From positions 1 to 47,556 of the forward strand of contig CABSEG010000012.1 of NCBI GenBank assembly GCA_902476645.1: DNA of 47,556 nt, written 5' to 3'. This document shows positions 24,569-33,823 of this stretch, in pieces. The stretch's first letter is position 1; each line of letters begins with the position of its first letter. The notes below the pieces were generated by a model. That model searched no databases. It was not told the origin of the DNA and saw only the letters and a program-made list of their open reading frames with translations. The translations under genes and the position numbers were made by a program. The stretch comes from an uncultured Lachnospiraceae bacterium (lineage in GTDB: Bacteria; Bacillota; Clostridia; Lachnospirales; Lachnospiraceae).

Positions 24569-25792
24569 TCATACATGTTCCATCTCCTCTTGCTCCTCAT
24601 AGTCTCTGATTTCCACCGGGGCAATAGAGGCAGCGATTTTCATGGGCCGTTTCAATGCCAGCCATACACTTCCAAAACACAAAAATACCATAACCGCCAA
24701 AAGAAATGGCGAAAAAACCGAAACCTCCCGAATCGAAATCTGAGCATACTTTTGCCGCATTTGTTCCAGTTTCCAGAAAAGTATCCCTTTCCCCATAAAA
24801 AATCCCATCGTCAAACCCATGGACAGCCCAATTCCGCTCAAAAACATTCCCTCCCGGAACACCAACCTTCTCATCTGTCTTCCGGTGGCTCCCATGGCCT
24901 TGATTCTGCCATATTCCGTCCTTCTTTTCCCAATATCATCCTGAAAAAGATAATAAATAATGATCACAGAAAAAAGCGTCACCAGCAAAATGGCTGCTGC
25001 GCATGCAGATACGATTTCCCTACCAGGATTTAAGATGGCTTTGAGATATGGTCTATTCTCAGAAATCTGCTTAGAATTTATTCCACAGATGCTTGCCAAT
25101 TTTTTTAGCATGTTCCCTGATGTATCATATGTCATTTTTGCATAAGATTTCAGACGAATATACGCTATATAGCGCAAATGTTCTTCGGCAACCCCGGATG
25201 CGAAAAACTCCCTGGATACATAAGCGGTATAACCTTGCTGTGATTCACCTGGGATCCTCTCTTTTAAGATTCCGCTGATGACAAAAGTGCCTGTCTCATA
25301 GGGCCGTTGTAAACCTCTTTGATATTCCAGCGCAATCTGATCTCCTACTCTTGCATCCTCATAACCGAGACTCTCAAAAAAGCCCGCAGTGGCGGCAATT
25401 TCATCTTTTTTCTCAGGAAAGAACCCCTCCAGCATTCTCAGATCTATATTCGTCAGACGTCTAGTCATCTCGTCCGCCCAAAACAAATTCAGTGTTTTCT
25501 CCTCATGTCTAACCCGTCCCACAGCTCCCGCAATTCCCAAGGCTGAAATTTCGTCCCGCTCTTTTAAGGCCTCCAGCTGTTTCTTGGTCACGCTCTGATA
25601 ACTGCCATAGTAGCTGCCGTAAAGATTTTCCGCGTTCTCTTTATCTGTTCTTATGGCCCCATAGCCAAAGGTGGCCACAGCCATCAGCAGCATAGAAGTC
25701 AGCAAAACTGTCATAATAACCAGTATGCTTTTCTTCTTATTTTTTCGGTTGTTAGAAAATGCCAGCCGGGTCAATGACTTCATACCATACAT
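24569..25792 (-). CDS. Orphan FtsX-family ABC transporter permease, half size
   Basis: A 407-residue permease with one TM near the N-terminus (about 24-46), an extracytoplasmic MacB-like domain, and three C-terminal TMs (about 262-285, 312-335, 358-382) forming one FtsX core. The block RRTEYGRIKAMGATGRQMRRLV between TM2 and TM3 is diagnostic. Clostridial antimicrobial-peptide permeases usually have two such units (about 800 residues); this one stops after the first at APVEIRDYEEQEEMEHV. No ATPase gene is adjacent. It could be a remnant of a longer permease, or a natural half-size protein served by a distant ATPase. Confidence 0.8.
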   Translation of the reverse strand: MYGMKSLTRLAFSNNRKNKKKSILVIMTVLLTSMLLMAVATFGYGAIRTDKENAENLYGSYYGSYQSVTKKQLEALKERDEISALGIAGAVGRVRHEEKTLNLFWADEMTRRLTNIDLRMLEGFFPEKKDEIAATAGFFESLGYEDARVGDQIALEYQRGLQRPYETGTFVISGILKERIPGESQQGYTAYVSREFFASGVAEEHLRYIAYIRLKSYAKMTYDTSGNMLKKLASICGINSKQISENRPYLKAILNPGREIVSACAAAILLVTLFSVIIIYYLFQDDIGKRRTEYGRIKAMGATGRQMRRLVFREGMFLSGIGLSMGLTMGFFMGKGILFWKLEQMRQKYAQISIREVSVFSPFLLAVMVFLCFGSVWLALKRPMKIAASIAPVEIRDYEEQEEMEHV

Positions 25793-25896
25793 CTCTCCTT
25801 CCTGTCTTTAAAATCAATTTTATCGGCTACCTCTCTGTTCACACTTTAGATTAGTATACACCATGAGTCTTATAGATTCTTTGCGAAAAACAAAAA

Positions 25897-25925
25897 GAAG
25901 CCTTACGATTTCGTAAGACTTTCTT
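25897..25925 (-). terminator. Terminator of the methyltransferase gene
   Basis: AAGNCTTACGA and TCGTAAGNCTT form a stem with a two-base loop. On the minus strand it is followed by TTCTTTTTG. On the plus strand CTTTCTTTTTT also follows, so it may work both ways. Confidence 0.7.
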
Positions 25926-25974
25926 TTTTCTAATGTCGATAGGGCATCCGCACCATAAAAAGGCGTCCCTTTTG

Positions 25975-26709
25975 TCATCCCTCTTTCCTTGCTGACACCA
26001 AAAGCATCATAGGCCTTCGCAACTCATCAGCCATGCCCGGCAAGCCCATCATATGTTCCGGCGGCGTTGGCTCTGCCACCTCCTTAATCACAAATCCTTT
26101 TTTCAGCAGAGTATTGAGATAGGTGGTTACCGTGCGGTGATACTTTCTGACCTTCTCCCCTAAAAACACGGCCTCTCTTGGCCCTTCCTCAAAATAGCGA
26201 TCCACCGGAAAATGCAGGATCTCCCCATCCTCCCCATAGTACCAGTCCTGGCTTCCATAGGCTGTAAAGACGGGATGCTCCGCACTAAAGACAAAATTTC
26301 CTCCCGGTGAAAGCATCCGGTATATGCGCTCTGTTACTCCCTCATAATCCTCCACATAATGAAGCGCCAGGGAAGACAGCACCACATCAAAGCTCTCCTC
26401 CTCAGCCTGAAAATCTTCTATGGCGCAGCGGCGATACGTGATCCTTTCGTGCGCGTTCTTGCTCTTGGCCGTTTCCAGCATCTTCTTTGACAGATCCATT
26501 CCCAGCACAGCAGCCGCTCCTTTTTGTACGGCATAGGCGCAGTGCCATCCATAGCCACAGCCCAGATCCAGCACCCGCTTCCCCGTAAAATCCGGCATCA
26601 TTTTCCTGAACCGCTCCCATTCTCCGGCCCCGTCAAGTCCTTTAACGGACCGCTGCATCTGGCTGTATTTTTCAAAAAAATCCTGATTATCGTACTTATT
26701 TTCCTTCAT
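25975..26709 (-). CDS. Class I SAM-dependent methyltransferase
   Basis: A 244-residue cytosolic methyltransferase. Motif I is VLDLGCGYGWHC (about 45-56), followed by the acidic residue in GMDLSKKML, motif II-like YRRCAIEDF and motif IV DVVLSSLALHYV. The C-terminal part (YHRTVTTYLNTLLKKGF, PPEHMMGLPGM) resembles ubiquinone/menaquinone-type and UbiE-like small-molecule methyltransferases of the Methyltransf_11 group. The substrate is unknown. It is a single gene with its own terminator; GGGGAG lies before the ATG. The sequence is complete. Confidence 0.9.
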   Translation of the reverse strand: MKENKYDNQDFFEKYSQMQRSVKGLDGAGEWERFRKMMPDFTGKRVLDLGCGYGWHCAYAVQKGAAAVLGMDLSKKMLETAKSKNAHERITYRRCAIEDFQAEEESFDVVLSSLALHYVEDYEGVTERIYRMLSPGGNFVFSAEHPVFTAYGSQDWYYGEDGEILHFPVDRYFEEGPREAVFLGEKVRKYHRTVTTYLNTLLKKGFVIKEVAEPTPPEHMMGLPGMADELRRPMMLLVSARKEG

Positions 26710-26789
26710 TCAAACGGTCTCCCCTTATCAGTCATTGCACTACGATATCCGGACATTGCAAGCATTTTTCACCCGATATCCTACCGCTA

Positions 26790-27518
26790 TTATAGCTGTA
26801 CTTTGCCACTGAGTAAAGATGCTCTTTTTCTATTCGCATCCGTCAGCTTTTCCGCATCCTCCTTGGATGATACTAAAAATTTCAACTGATAAATCAGCGG
26901 TTTCTTTTCATTTTCCGGAACCAGTACGTCCATACTCTCTGCATAAATTCCGTTCTCCACCTGCCATTGGCAGGAAATGACTTTTCCCGCACATTCCAGC
27001 TCAAAAGAATCTACATTGTCAGTTTCTAAGCTGGCCACGGCTTTCCAGTAGGAAGGCCTTAGCACGGCGCTCTGATCCACGCTCCCCAGATATGCCATCA
27101 TAGCTGTCTTTATAAGCTTTTTATGGACTTCTATGTACTTTTTCGTCTCGGTTCGCTGTTCCATGACAAACCCGGTCATAATCCCATTCTCTGTTAAAAA
27201 TCGAATATCCGGCGTATCCCCGGAATAAATTCCCGGATCAGAGTCCCAATCATTCTTCCAATGACCGTCCTCTTCCAAGATCCGGTTGGCATAGCCTGGC
27301 TGGTATCGTAATAGCTCCATAACATTCTCAACAAATTCCTGAGAGGTAATCGCCCCTGTATGGATTGGAAGAAACGATACCGCATATACCGCTCCATTCC
27401 CCGCTGACAGAAATGCCATCATCAGAATATACCATGCGATACGGAACTTTTTTCTGTCTCTCAGTTCATAACTTTCCTCAATGTCCCATTCCAACGGATC
27501 TCCATACTTACATGCCAC
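26790..27518 (-). CDS. Membrane-anchored protein of unknown function
   Basis: A 242-residue protein starting with GTG directly after the stop of the RDD gene, with no clear ribosome site of its own, so translation is coupled. A cytoplasmic stretch of about 25 residues is followed by one TM segment (about 28-49) and an extracytoplasmic domain of about 190 residues. That domain contains repeated aromatic and acidic residues (YQPGYANRILEEDGHWKNDW) and resembles no family I know. It is last in a four-gene unit with RDD, Ig-like and secreted metallo-hydrolase proteins, so a surface role is likely. Confidence 0.65.
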   Translation of the reverse strand: MACKYGDPLEWDIEESYELRDRKKFRIAWYILMMAFLSAGNGAVYAVSFLPIHTGAITSQEFVENVMELLRYQPGYANRILEEDGHWKNDWDSDPGIYSGDTPDIRFLTENGIMTGFVMEQRTETKKYIEVHKKLIKTAMMAYLGSVDQSAVLRPSYWKAVASLETDNVDSFELECAGKVISCQWQVENGIYAESMDVLVPENEKKPLIYQLKFLVSSKEDAEKLTDANRKRASLLSGKVQL

Positions 27519-27875
27519 TCAGCTTTTAAAATACCGGATCAACTCATAGCCTGGAATCCCATATCCCATGCCTTTCTTAAACAGCAAAAAAGTTCTGGAT
27601 AAGGCCTCAAAATAACTCAGTTTCTTTCCCTGACTGCGTAAACGAAGCCCCATAATCTTTTTCCCTATGGTAGTTCCAAATACGGCCAGACAGACAGGCT
27701 CTGCTGCCATCATGACTCCAATCATCAGATACCACATCAAAGCGGGCTGCAAGCCCCAAAAATAAACGCGAAAGCCCCTGGAAAAAATCGCTGCCGCAAT
27801 CATCATATAAAGCATTTCATCCAGCGCCCTGGCCAGAAAACGGCGGTAAGGATGAGCTAAAATAGCTGGTTTCAC
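27519..27875 (-). CDS. RDD family membrane protein
   Basis: A 118-residue small RDD protein. The signature Arg-Asp pair appears as FLARALDEM (about 14-22) and the second family motif as GTTIGKKIMGLRLRSQGKK (about 68-86). Three hydrophobic segments are visible (about 21-38, 44-66 and a weak one near 100). RDD proteins are small membrane proteins, some proposed as transporters of compatible solutes or sodium. Here it is co-transcribed with secreted proteins (11 bases after the Ig-like gene, abutting the next gene), so it may serve membrane assembly of the locus. Length fits the short RDD class. Confidence 0.85.
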   Translation of the reverse strand: MKPAILAHPYRRFLARALDEMLYMMIAAAIFSRGFRVYFWGLQPALMWYLMIGVMMAAEPVCLAVFGTTIGKKIMGLRLRSQGKKLSYFEALSRTFLLFKKGMGYGIPGYELIRYFKS

Positions 27876-27886
27876 CTGTATTCTCC

Positions 27887-28723
27887 CTATAGCTTCACGT
27901 CATATTTGGAAAAGTCCATCCGACTGTGATATTCTTTGTCTTCAGTCCCCACGTATATCGCCTCATTATCCAGCACATCTTCCACAAATATAGAGTCCAG
28001 ATAATACGTGCCTTTCGGCTGCCATAGAGTTCCTTCATAGTATCCCGTCTTTTTATTGTATTTCATGGGCAAATCTGTAACCCATGCTAAAATTCCGTCT
28101 TCCTTCGGCCCGGCCACATTCAGTACCACCCGGTCTATGGGGCTTTCATCCGTTACTTTCAGACGATAGGTGATCTTTCCTCCCTTTTGGGTTACCTCCG
28201 ACTTTGACACACTTAGGCTATCCCAGTCTATTTCCGGTTTCGAGTAATCAGCCTTGGTCCCCCGGATTCGGATGTCTCCCTTGGTTAAGTCGCCTCCGGG
28301 ATAGGGACGCCCTACAAAATAGCGGTTGTAATAAGAGTACCAGCCTCCTTCATCGCCCTCATACATATCAAACTCAACGGCCTGAATCTGCCAGCGGCCT
28401 TTCTGCATTCCCTTTTCCACCTTAAAGGTTCCTACCCAGCGCCCGCTGCTCTTCTTATATTTTAAGGGCAGATAATAATACTGGGTAGAAGGAGACGTAT
28501 AGGTCACGCCCACCCTGTCCAACTTTTGATAGCCTTTATTCCTGATCTTCATGCTCACCTTGCATCTGTCCCCGGGCTTTAAGTTCTTTTTGCTCACCCT
28601 GACGTCCGATACCGTAATGTTATACTTCCGCTTGCTCCTTTCTGCCGAAACCGGCAGCACTGCCAGCAGGGAAACACAGACAAACAGCAGCAACAGACCA
28701 AAGACTTTCCTCTTTTTTCCCAT
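27887..28723 (-). CDS. Secreted protein with two Ig-like beta-sandwich repeats
   Basis: A 278-residue exported protein. A signal peptide (1-28) ends at VSAERS. Two similar all-beta units follow (about 33-140 and 165-270), each with a set of alternating hydrophobic residues and a G-Y/W-x-G-T/K strand (SGRWVGTFKV and TGYYEGTLWQ), consistent with Ig-like or bacterial cell-surface repeats. No enzyme motif is seen. GAGGAGG lies 9 bases before the ATG. It is second in the minus-strand unit, 19 bases after the metallo-hydrolase gene. A role in binding a surface ligand or partner is inferred from fold and location. Confidence 0.7.
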   Translation of the reverse strand: MGKKRKVFGLLLLFVCVSLLAVLPVSAERSKRKYNITVSDVRVSKKNLKPGDRCKVSMKIRNKGYQKLDRVGVTYTSPSTQYYYLPLKYKKSSGRWVGTFKVEKGMQKGRWQIQAVEFDMYEGDEGGWYSYYNRYFVGRPYPGGDLTKGDIRIRGTKADYSKPEIDWDSLSVSKSEVTQKGGKITYRLKVTDESPIDRVVLNVAGPKEDGILAWVTDLPMKYNKKTGYYEGTLWQPKGTYYLDSIFVEDVLDNEAIYVGTEDKEYHSRMDFSKYDVKL

Positions 28724-28742
28724 ACTCTCTTCCTCCTCTCAA

Positions 28743-29936
28743 TTAGCCTCTCTCTTTTGAAACAGTAAAATTCGACGCCGTACAGCTTGCGCAGATATTT
28801 CCGGAAACAGACGTCTCCAGAACTTTTGACGCGCCTAATCCTTCTTTAAACCTGATATAGTTATTTTTGTATGTCTCGTTATTTTTCGTGTCCGTGGCAG
28901 AAGTGAAAATATACCGTTTCGCATTAATATGCTCTTTATATAAGTTTATTTCAGCTTTCAGCGTTTGTATACTCTTGTCATCATTGCCATGTTTACCACC
29001 ATTTCTGATCCCGTGATGCCCTACCTTGCAAAAGGTGTAATCACCGGAAAACAATTCGGTTCCATATTTTGTTTCGGCTCGCTTAAATCCTGCGTAGTAG
29101 AGATCCCCCATAATGATGAGCTTTTTAACGGAATTTACCTTGACGACCATGGAGAGATTGTTCATTCTCGTGGACTCTCCTCCCCCGACATTATCGTAGG
29201 AATTCGAAGGACCATATACGGTAATCTGAGACCCCTGATGAGCCGCCAGTTTCACGATTTCTCCCACCTTAAGCGTCCGGACAATGGTTCCGTTATCCTT
29301 TTCGCTTTTATTGCAGGCCGCATTTAACGCGCTGTTCGGCTTGATTGAAGACTTCAACACTTTTCTCACCCGAAAGGTAGCCGTATCATTCAGCACAGAC
29401 CGTACCCCTTCATAGTGATCGGTATGATTATGGGTTACCACGGCAACATGAATTTCAATCTTTCCGTTCTTTTTCTTACAATGACTGCTTAAGTATTGCT
29501 TTAATCTTGGGTACCCTCTTGCAGGTCCACCATCGATCAGATAGGTGCGGTCTGCAACCTCCACCAAGGTTGCGTCTCCGCCGCCTGATCCAGTGGTATC
29601 AATAAAATGATATCTTATGGTTGCCCCGCTGGCGGCAAAGGTCACGATCTGCGAAGTTGCCTCACCATCTTCTTCTGACAAGGTCATACCTCCATTCTTT
29701 GCCGCTTCTTCGTCTAAACGTTTCTCTTCTTCCAGTAACGCTTCGTCATTTGTAAAATTTTCATCTTCTTCAATAGCCCGTAGTTCTTCCAGTTCTTTTT
29801 CCTCTGATGTCGCAAGAACACCTGCCCCTTCATCTGGGGCGGCATACAATTTCATTCCCGGCAATGTCGTTAACAGCAAAACCAGGAACATAACAGCAGC
29901 GATCCTAGATTTAGCTATTCTCCCTTTTGTTTTCAT
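28743..29936 (-). CDS. Secreted ComEC/Rec2-like metallo-beta-lactamase-fold hydrolase
   Basis: A 397-residue exported protein. I start at 29936, where AAAGGAG lies 6 bases upstream and a signal peptide begins at once (MKTKGRIAKS..., cleavage near YAAPDE); an in-frame ATG at 30011 would put 25 charged residues ahead of it. An acidic linker (about 40-100) precedes the MBL domain: ligands H169, H171, D173, H174 in THNHTDH, then GDLYYAGF and GHHGIRNGG. The pattern is that of the soluble domain of ComEC, here without its membrane channel. It could be a secreted nuclease or phosphodiesterase; the substrate is unknown. It is first in a four-gene unit. Confidence 0.85.
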   Translation of the reverse strand: MKTKGRIAKSRIAAVMFLVLLLTTLPGMKLYAAPDEGAGVLATSEEKELEELRAIEEDENFTNDEALLEEEKRLDEEAAKNGGMTLSEEDGEATSQIVTFAASGATIRYHFIDTTGSGGGDATLVEVADRTYLIDGGPARGYPRLKQYLSSHCKKKNGKIEIHVAVVTHNHTDHYEGVRSVLNDTATFRVRKVLKSSIKPNSALNAACNKSEKDNGTIVRTLKVGEIVKLAAHQGSQITVYGPSNSYDNVGGGESTRMNNLSMVVKVNSVKKLIIMGDLYYAGFKRAETKYGTELFSGDYTFCKVGHHGIRNGGKHGNDDKSIQTLKAEINLYKEHINAKRYIFTSATDTKNNETYKNNYIRFKEGLGASKVLETSVSGNICASCTASNFTVSKERG

Positions 29937-30222
29937 AAATTTCTCCTTTCTCATAGCATCCTTGTTTTTTGGTTCCTCTTTCTTTTTGAGATCCTGTGTG
30001 TTAGAATTCACTTGAATACCTCTCTGTTCCGTAAGATATTACCAGTCACTTATTCATAACACTTTCTTTACACAGAGGTATCTTTTTCCAACATTCACCA
30101 TGGAATGATAGGGAAGCTTCCCATTCCTTTGCTAGCAGTTTCATTATACCAGTAATGATCACTTTTGTCATAAAAATGTCATGAACGTACCGTTTTTCAT
30201 CCGGAACGCACATTTTTTTGTT
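29937..30222. other. Divergent region between the metallo-hydrolase operon and glgX
   Basis: About 290 AT-rich bases with promoters expected in both directions. Only the glgX promoter could be placed. A minus-strand frame covering 30046-30549 overlaps the glgX start, has no family resemblance, and is treated as a shadow. Confidence 0.4.
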
Positions 30223-30252
30223 TTGATTACTGTTTTTAGTACTAAATATCAT
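30223..30252 (+). promoter_or_regulatory. Candidate promoter of glgX
   Basis: TTGATT and TATCAT are separated by 18 bases, about 110 bases before the ATG. AAAAGGAGG precedes the start codon. Confidence 0.4.
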
Positions 30253-30363
30253 GCCTAAAAGGACAGATTTTCTCTTGTAAACCCAGCGCACATAAAATTT
30301 TTTTAGATTCACATTATGGAAGGATAAGAAAGGGTTCCCCAGTTCCTTCAAAAGGAGGTTTCT

Positions 30364-32469
30364 ATGAGTCATTCTCAAAATCACCCGCCGTTTCCTCAAA
30401 AAGAGGCGTTTCCTGCAACCGCTACCATCTCCGGCTTTCGCATCCGTCCCGGACTGTTTCGCCTGATGGGCGCCAACCTGGTTCCAGGTGGGGTTTCTTT
30501 TACAATTTCTTCTTGTTATGCTACCTACTGTGAGCTCTGCCTCTTTCACAGGAAAGAACGGTCACCTTTTGCGGTTCTCCCTTTTCCAGAGGACTGCAAA
30601 ATCGGTTCTATTTACTCTATGATCGTCTTTGACCTGGATATTGAGGAGCTGGAATATGCCTACCGAATGGACGGCCCCCATGATCCTTCCCGGGGGCTTC
30701 TCTTTGACCGGACGAAATTTCTGCTGGATCCCTATGCCCGTGCCGTGACCGGACAAAGTGTCTGGGGAAAACATCCCCCTAAGGGCAGTTCTTACCATGC
30801 CCGGGTGGTGGAAGACCTTTTCGATTGGAGCGGTTTTCATGACCACCATCTGCCTTTTCAGGATATGATTATCTACGAGACCCATGTCCGTAGCTTTACC
30901 ATGGACTCCTCTTCCGGGGTTCGTCATCCCGGCACATTTGACGGTCTGTTGGAAAAGCTGCCCTATCTGCTCTCCCTGGGGATAAATACTATAGAGCTGA
31001 TGCCCATCTTTGAGTTTGACGAGACTGCCGAAGAACGCATGGTGAACGGAAAGAAGCTCTATAACTACTGGGGCTATAACACGGTCTGCTTCTACTCCCC
31101 AAACACCAGTTACACAGCGGCTGTGGAATACAATCATGAGGGAACGGAGCTGAAAAAGCTCATACGAACACTGAATTCTTATGGCATGGATGTGATTTTA
31201 GATGTGGTGTTCAACCACACGGCAGAGGGAAATGAATATGGCCCCTTCTTTTCCTTTAAAGGCCTGGATAACAATATTTACTACATGCTCACTCCGGATG
31301 GAACATATTACAATTTCTCCGGCGTGGGAAACACCTTAAACTGTAACCACCCCATTGTCCGTCAGTTTATTCTGGACTGCCTGCGTTACTGGGTGGTGGA
31401 GTACCGGGTGGATGGATTTCGCTTTGATTTAGCCTCCATTCTGGGAAGGGATGAGGACGGGAATCCTCTTTCTAAGCCTCCTCTTTTGGAAAGTCTGGCC
31501 TATGACCCTGTACTCAGCCGGGTGAAACTGATTGCGGAAGCCTGGGACGCAGGAGGGCTTTATCAAGTGGGAAGCTTTCCCTCCTGGAACCGCTGGGCGG
31601 AATGGAACGGCAAGTACCGGGATGATCTTCGCCGGTTTTTAAAGGGAGATGCGGGATTTGCCCAGGCTGCCGTTCTTCGCATCGCAGGCTCCCCTGATCT
31701 GTATCCCCCCAACCTGCGCCAGAATGCCTCCGTCAATTTTCTTACTTGTCATGATGGCTTTACGCTCCATGACCTCTATGCCTACAATAACAAGCACAAT
31801 GAGGCAAATGGCTGGAACAACACGGATGGGGCAAATGATAATAACAGCTGGAATTGCGGCGCAGAAGGAGAAACCTCAGATACCGAAATACTCACCTTGC
31901 GCAGGCGTATGCAAAGAAACGCCTTTGCTGTACTTCTCTGCAGCAGAGGAGCGGTGATGTTTTTAGCTGGAGATGAATTCGGAAATACCCAGTTTGGAAA
32001 CAACAATGCCTATTGTCAGGACAACGAGATCTCCTGGCTCAATTGGACTTACCTGGAAAAAAACAAGGATCTATTCCAGTTTGTCTCTCATATGATTGCC
32101 TTTCGCAAAGAGCACCCGGTGCTGCGTTCCCAGACACGTCCTGCTTCCTGCGGATGGCCCGACGTGTCTATGCACCACGGAACTGCCTGGAATCACAGCA
32201 CCGATCCCCAGGCCCGGCAGATTGGCGTTCTCTTTGCGGGACGAAACGCTGCTGATACGGCGGACGATGTGGTCTTTCTTGCTATAAATGCCCACTGGGA
32301 GTCCCATCACCAGGAGCTTCCCTCTCCCCCGTCCGGATCTTGCTGGCATCTTGTTTTGCATACGGCCTGCGCTGAGCCCTTTGCACCGGATACCTCTTTT
32401 GATGGGTATGGATTGGAACTTGGGCCCAGGTCGGTTGCCGTATTCCTTTTGTGTTTCGCCCACCCCTGA
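30364..32469 (+). CDS. glgX: Glycogen debranching enzyme / isoamylase (GH13)
   Basis: A 701-residue cytosolic GH13 enzyme that hydrolyses alpha-1,6 branches of glycogen or phosphorylase-limit dextrin. A CBM48 domain (about 20-110) is followed by the (beta/alpha)8 barrel. Catalytic residues are D355 in VDGFRFDLAS (nucleophile), E392 in IAEAWDAGG (acid/base) and the Asp in TCHDGFT near 463 (stabiliser); DVVFNHT (280-286) is conserved region I. Length is within the GlgX/isoamylase range. AAAAGGAGG sets the start at 30364. It is a single gene flanked by its own promoter and terminator; other glycogen genes are not in the window. Confidence 0.95.
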   Translation: MSHSQNHPPFPQKEAFPATATISGFRIRPGLFRLMGANLVPGGVSFTISSCYATYCELCLFHRKERSPFAVLPFPEDCKIGSIYSMIVFDLDIEELEYAYRMDGPHDPSRGLLFDRTKFLLDPYARAVTGQSVWGKHPPKGSSYHARVVEDLFDWSGFHDHHLPFQDMIIYETHVRSFTMDSSSGVRHPGTFDGLLEKLPYLLSLGINTIELMPIFEFDETAEERMVNGKKLYNYWGYNTVCFYSPNTSYTAAVEYNHEGTELKKLIRTLNSYGMDVILDVVFNHTAEGNEYGPFFSFKGLDNNIYYMLTPDGTYYNFSGVGNTLNCNHPIVRQFILDCLRYWVVEYRVDGFRFDLASILGRDEDGNPLSKPPLLESLAYDPVLSRVKLIAEAWDAGGLYQVGSFPSWNRWAEWNGKYRDDLRRFLKGDAGFAQAAVLRIAGSPDLYPPNLRQNASVNFLTCHDGFTLHDLYAYNNKHNEANGWNNTDGANDNNSWNCGAEGETSDTEILTLRRRMQRNAFAVLLCSRGAVMFLAGDEFGNTQFGNNNAYCQDNEISWLNWTYLEKNKDLFQFVSHMIAFRKEHPVLRSQTRPASCGWPDVSMHHGTAWNHSTDPQARQIGVLFAGRNAADTADDVVFLAINAHWESHHQELPSPPSGSCWHLVLHTACAEPFAPDTSFDGYGLELGPRSVAVFLLCFAHP

Positions 32470-32497
32470 CATCCATTAGACATTCGACAGACATAAT

Positions 32498-32527
32498 TGA
32501 AGGGTGCCTCTTTCCAAGCACCCTTCA
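32498..32527. terminator. Bidirectional terminator between glgX and the alcohol dehydrogenase
   Basis: TGAAGGGTGC and GCACCCTTCA form a perfect 10-bp stem with an 11-base loop between convergent genes. T-tracts are weak on both sides. Confidence 0.7.
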
Positions 32528-32581
32528 TCCTGATCCCATCATCAGAAAATCCCTTTCCTGACTTCCCGGCGTTCCTTATGA

Positions 32582-33757
32582 TTACAGCATCAGCCGATAA
32601 ATATTTTCCACATCCTTCTGCCCAAGCGATACAAAGCCTCCAAGGGAGCCTTCTCTCACATCTCCATAGCATGCGGTATGCGCCAGCTTTTCAATGTCCT
32701 CTTCCTTTGCCCCTAATTCTGCAAAGTTTCTGGGCATTCCAATGGAAATCAAAAACTGACGCAGTGCCTCGATGCCAGCTTTTGCTGTATTCTCCGGACA
32801 CGCAAAATCCATCTGGCATCCCCATACCCGAACTGCCACCTGCGCAAAACGCATGACATTATGGTGCATGTTATAGGTAAACACTGCCGGCATCACCACG
32901 GCCAGCCCTGCTCCGTGAGCACAGTCATACATGGCAGACAATTCATGTTCTATATCGTGACTTGTCCAGTCCTGACTCCTTCCGACCCCACAGGAATTGT
33001 TATGGGCCATCATCCCCGCCCACATAATATTAGCGCGGGCCTGATAATGATCGGGATTTTCAATGACTCTGGAGCCTTCATGAATCATAGTAAGCATCAG
33101 CGCCTCAATCATCCGGTCCGTCACTTCCACCTCCGTGGTATTGGTCAGGTAGCGCTCGTACAGGTGCGCCAGAATATCCGTAATACCGCAGGCTGTCTGA
33201 TAGGGAGGCAGCGTCTGGGTCAGAGCCGGGTTCATGATGGTGAACTTAGGGCGAAGTGCCTCTCCAGTTGTGGAACGCTTAAACATACCGTCTTCATGCG
33301 TGATTACAGAGTCCGGAGAGCCCTCACTTCCAGCCGCCGCTATGGTCAAAACAGTGCCGATGGGTAAGGCCTTTTCCACAATATTTCCCTGATAATAATC
33401 CCAAAAGTCTCCATCGTAAAGCGCTCCTGCCGCTATGGCCTTTGCAGAGTCAATAGTACTTCCTCCGCCAATTGCTAAGATAAAATCTACCTTCTCTTTC
33501 CTGCAAAGCTCAATCCCCTCATAAACCAGCCCGCTTCTTGGGTTTGGCTTTACCCCGCCAAGCTCTACATAAACGATTCCTTCCCGGTCCAGGGACGCCT
33601 TTACCCGGTCCAGAAGGCCAGAACGAACCACGGAGCCTCCCCCATAGTGAAGCAAAACTTTGGTGCCGCCAAAGCGTTTTGTATAGATTCCGGTTTCCAT
33701 TTCCGTATCTTTTCCAAATACAAAATAAGTAGGGGCGTAAAATGTAAAATTCTCCAT
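32582..33757 (-). CDS. Iron-containing alcohol dehydrogenase (butanol dehydrogenase/YqhD type)
   Basis: A 391-residue group III alcohol dehydrogenase reducing aldehydes with NAD(P)H. The nucleotide-binding GGGSTIDSAKAIAAG (about 96-110) is intact, GGG..V..GL comes earlier, and the metal site uses Asp/His in TDILAHLYERY and two His in HDIEHELSAMYDCAHGAGLA. The N-terminal MENFTFYAPTYFVFGKDTE matches BdhA/YqhD proteins. Fermentative ethanol or butanol formation, or detoxification of aldehydes, is the likely role. It has its own promoter and shares a terminator with glgX. Complete. Confidence 0.95.
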   Translation of the reverse strand: MENFTFYAPTYFVFGKDTEMETGIYTKRFGGTKVLLHYGGGSVVRSGLLDRVKASLDREGIVYVELGGVKPNPRSGLVYEGIELCRKEKVDFILAIGGGSTIDSAKAIAAGALYDGDFWDYYQGNIVEKALPIGTVLTIAAAGSEGSPDSVITHEDGMFKRSTTGEALRPKFTIMNPALTQTLPPYQTACGITDILAHLYERYLTNTTEVEVTDRMIEALMLTMIHEGSRVIENPDHYQARANIMWAGMMAHNNSCGVGRSQDWTSHDIEHELSAMYDCAHGAGLAVVMPAVFTYNMHHNVMRFAQVAVRVWGCQMDFACPENTAKAGIEALRQFLISIGMPRNFAELGAKEEDIEKLAHTACYGDVREGSLGGFVSLGQKDVENIYRLML

Positions 33758-33784
33758 ATCAGATACCTTCTTTCTTTTTGTTCC

Positions 33785-33813
33785 AGTATATAACCCAACG
33801 GCAAATTACGCAA
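33785..33813 (-). promoter_or_regulatory. Promoter of the alcohol dehydrogenase gene
   Basis: On the minus strand TTGCGT and TATACT are separated by 17 bases, about 28 bases before the ATG. Confidence 0.55.
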
Positions 33814-33823
33814 GAAGGCATTT

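Noticed and set aside
30046..30549. A 167-codon minus-strand frame over the glgX start
   Set aside because: It overlaps the well-supported GlgX gene on the other strand, has a composition of a shadow frame and matches nothing.
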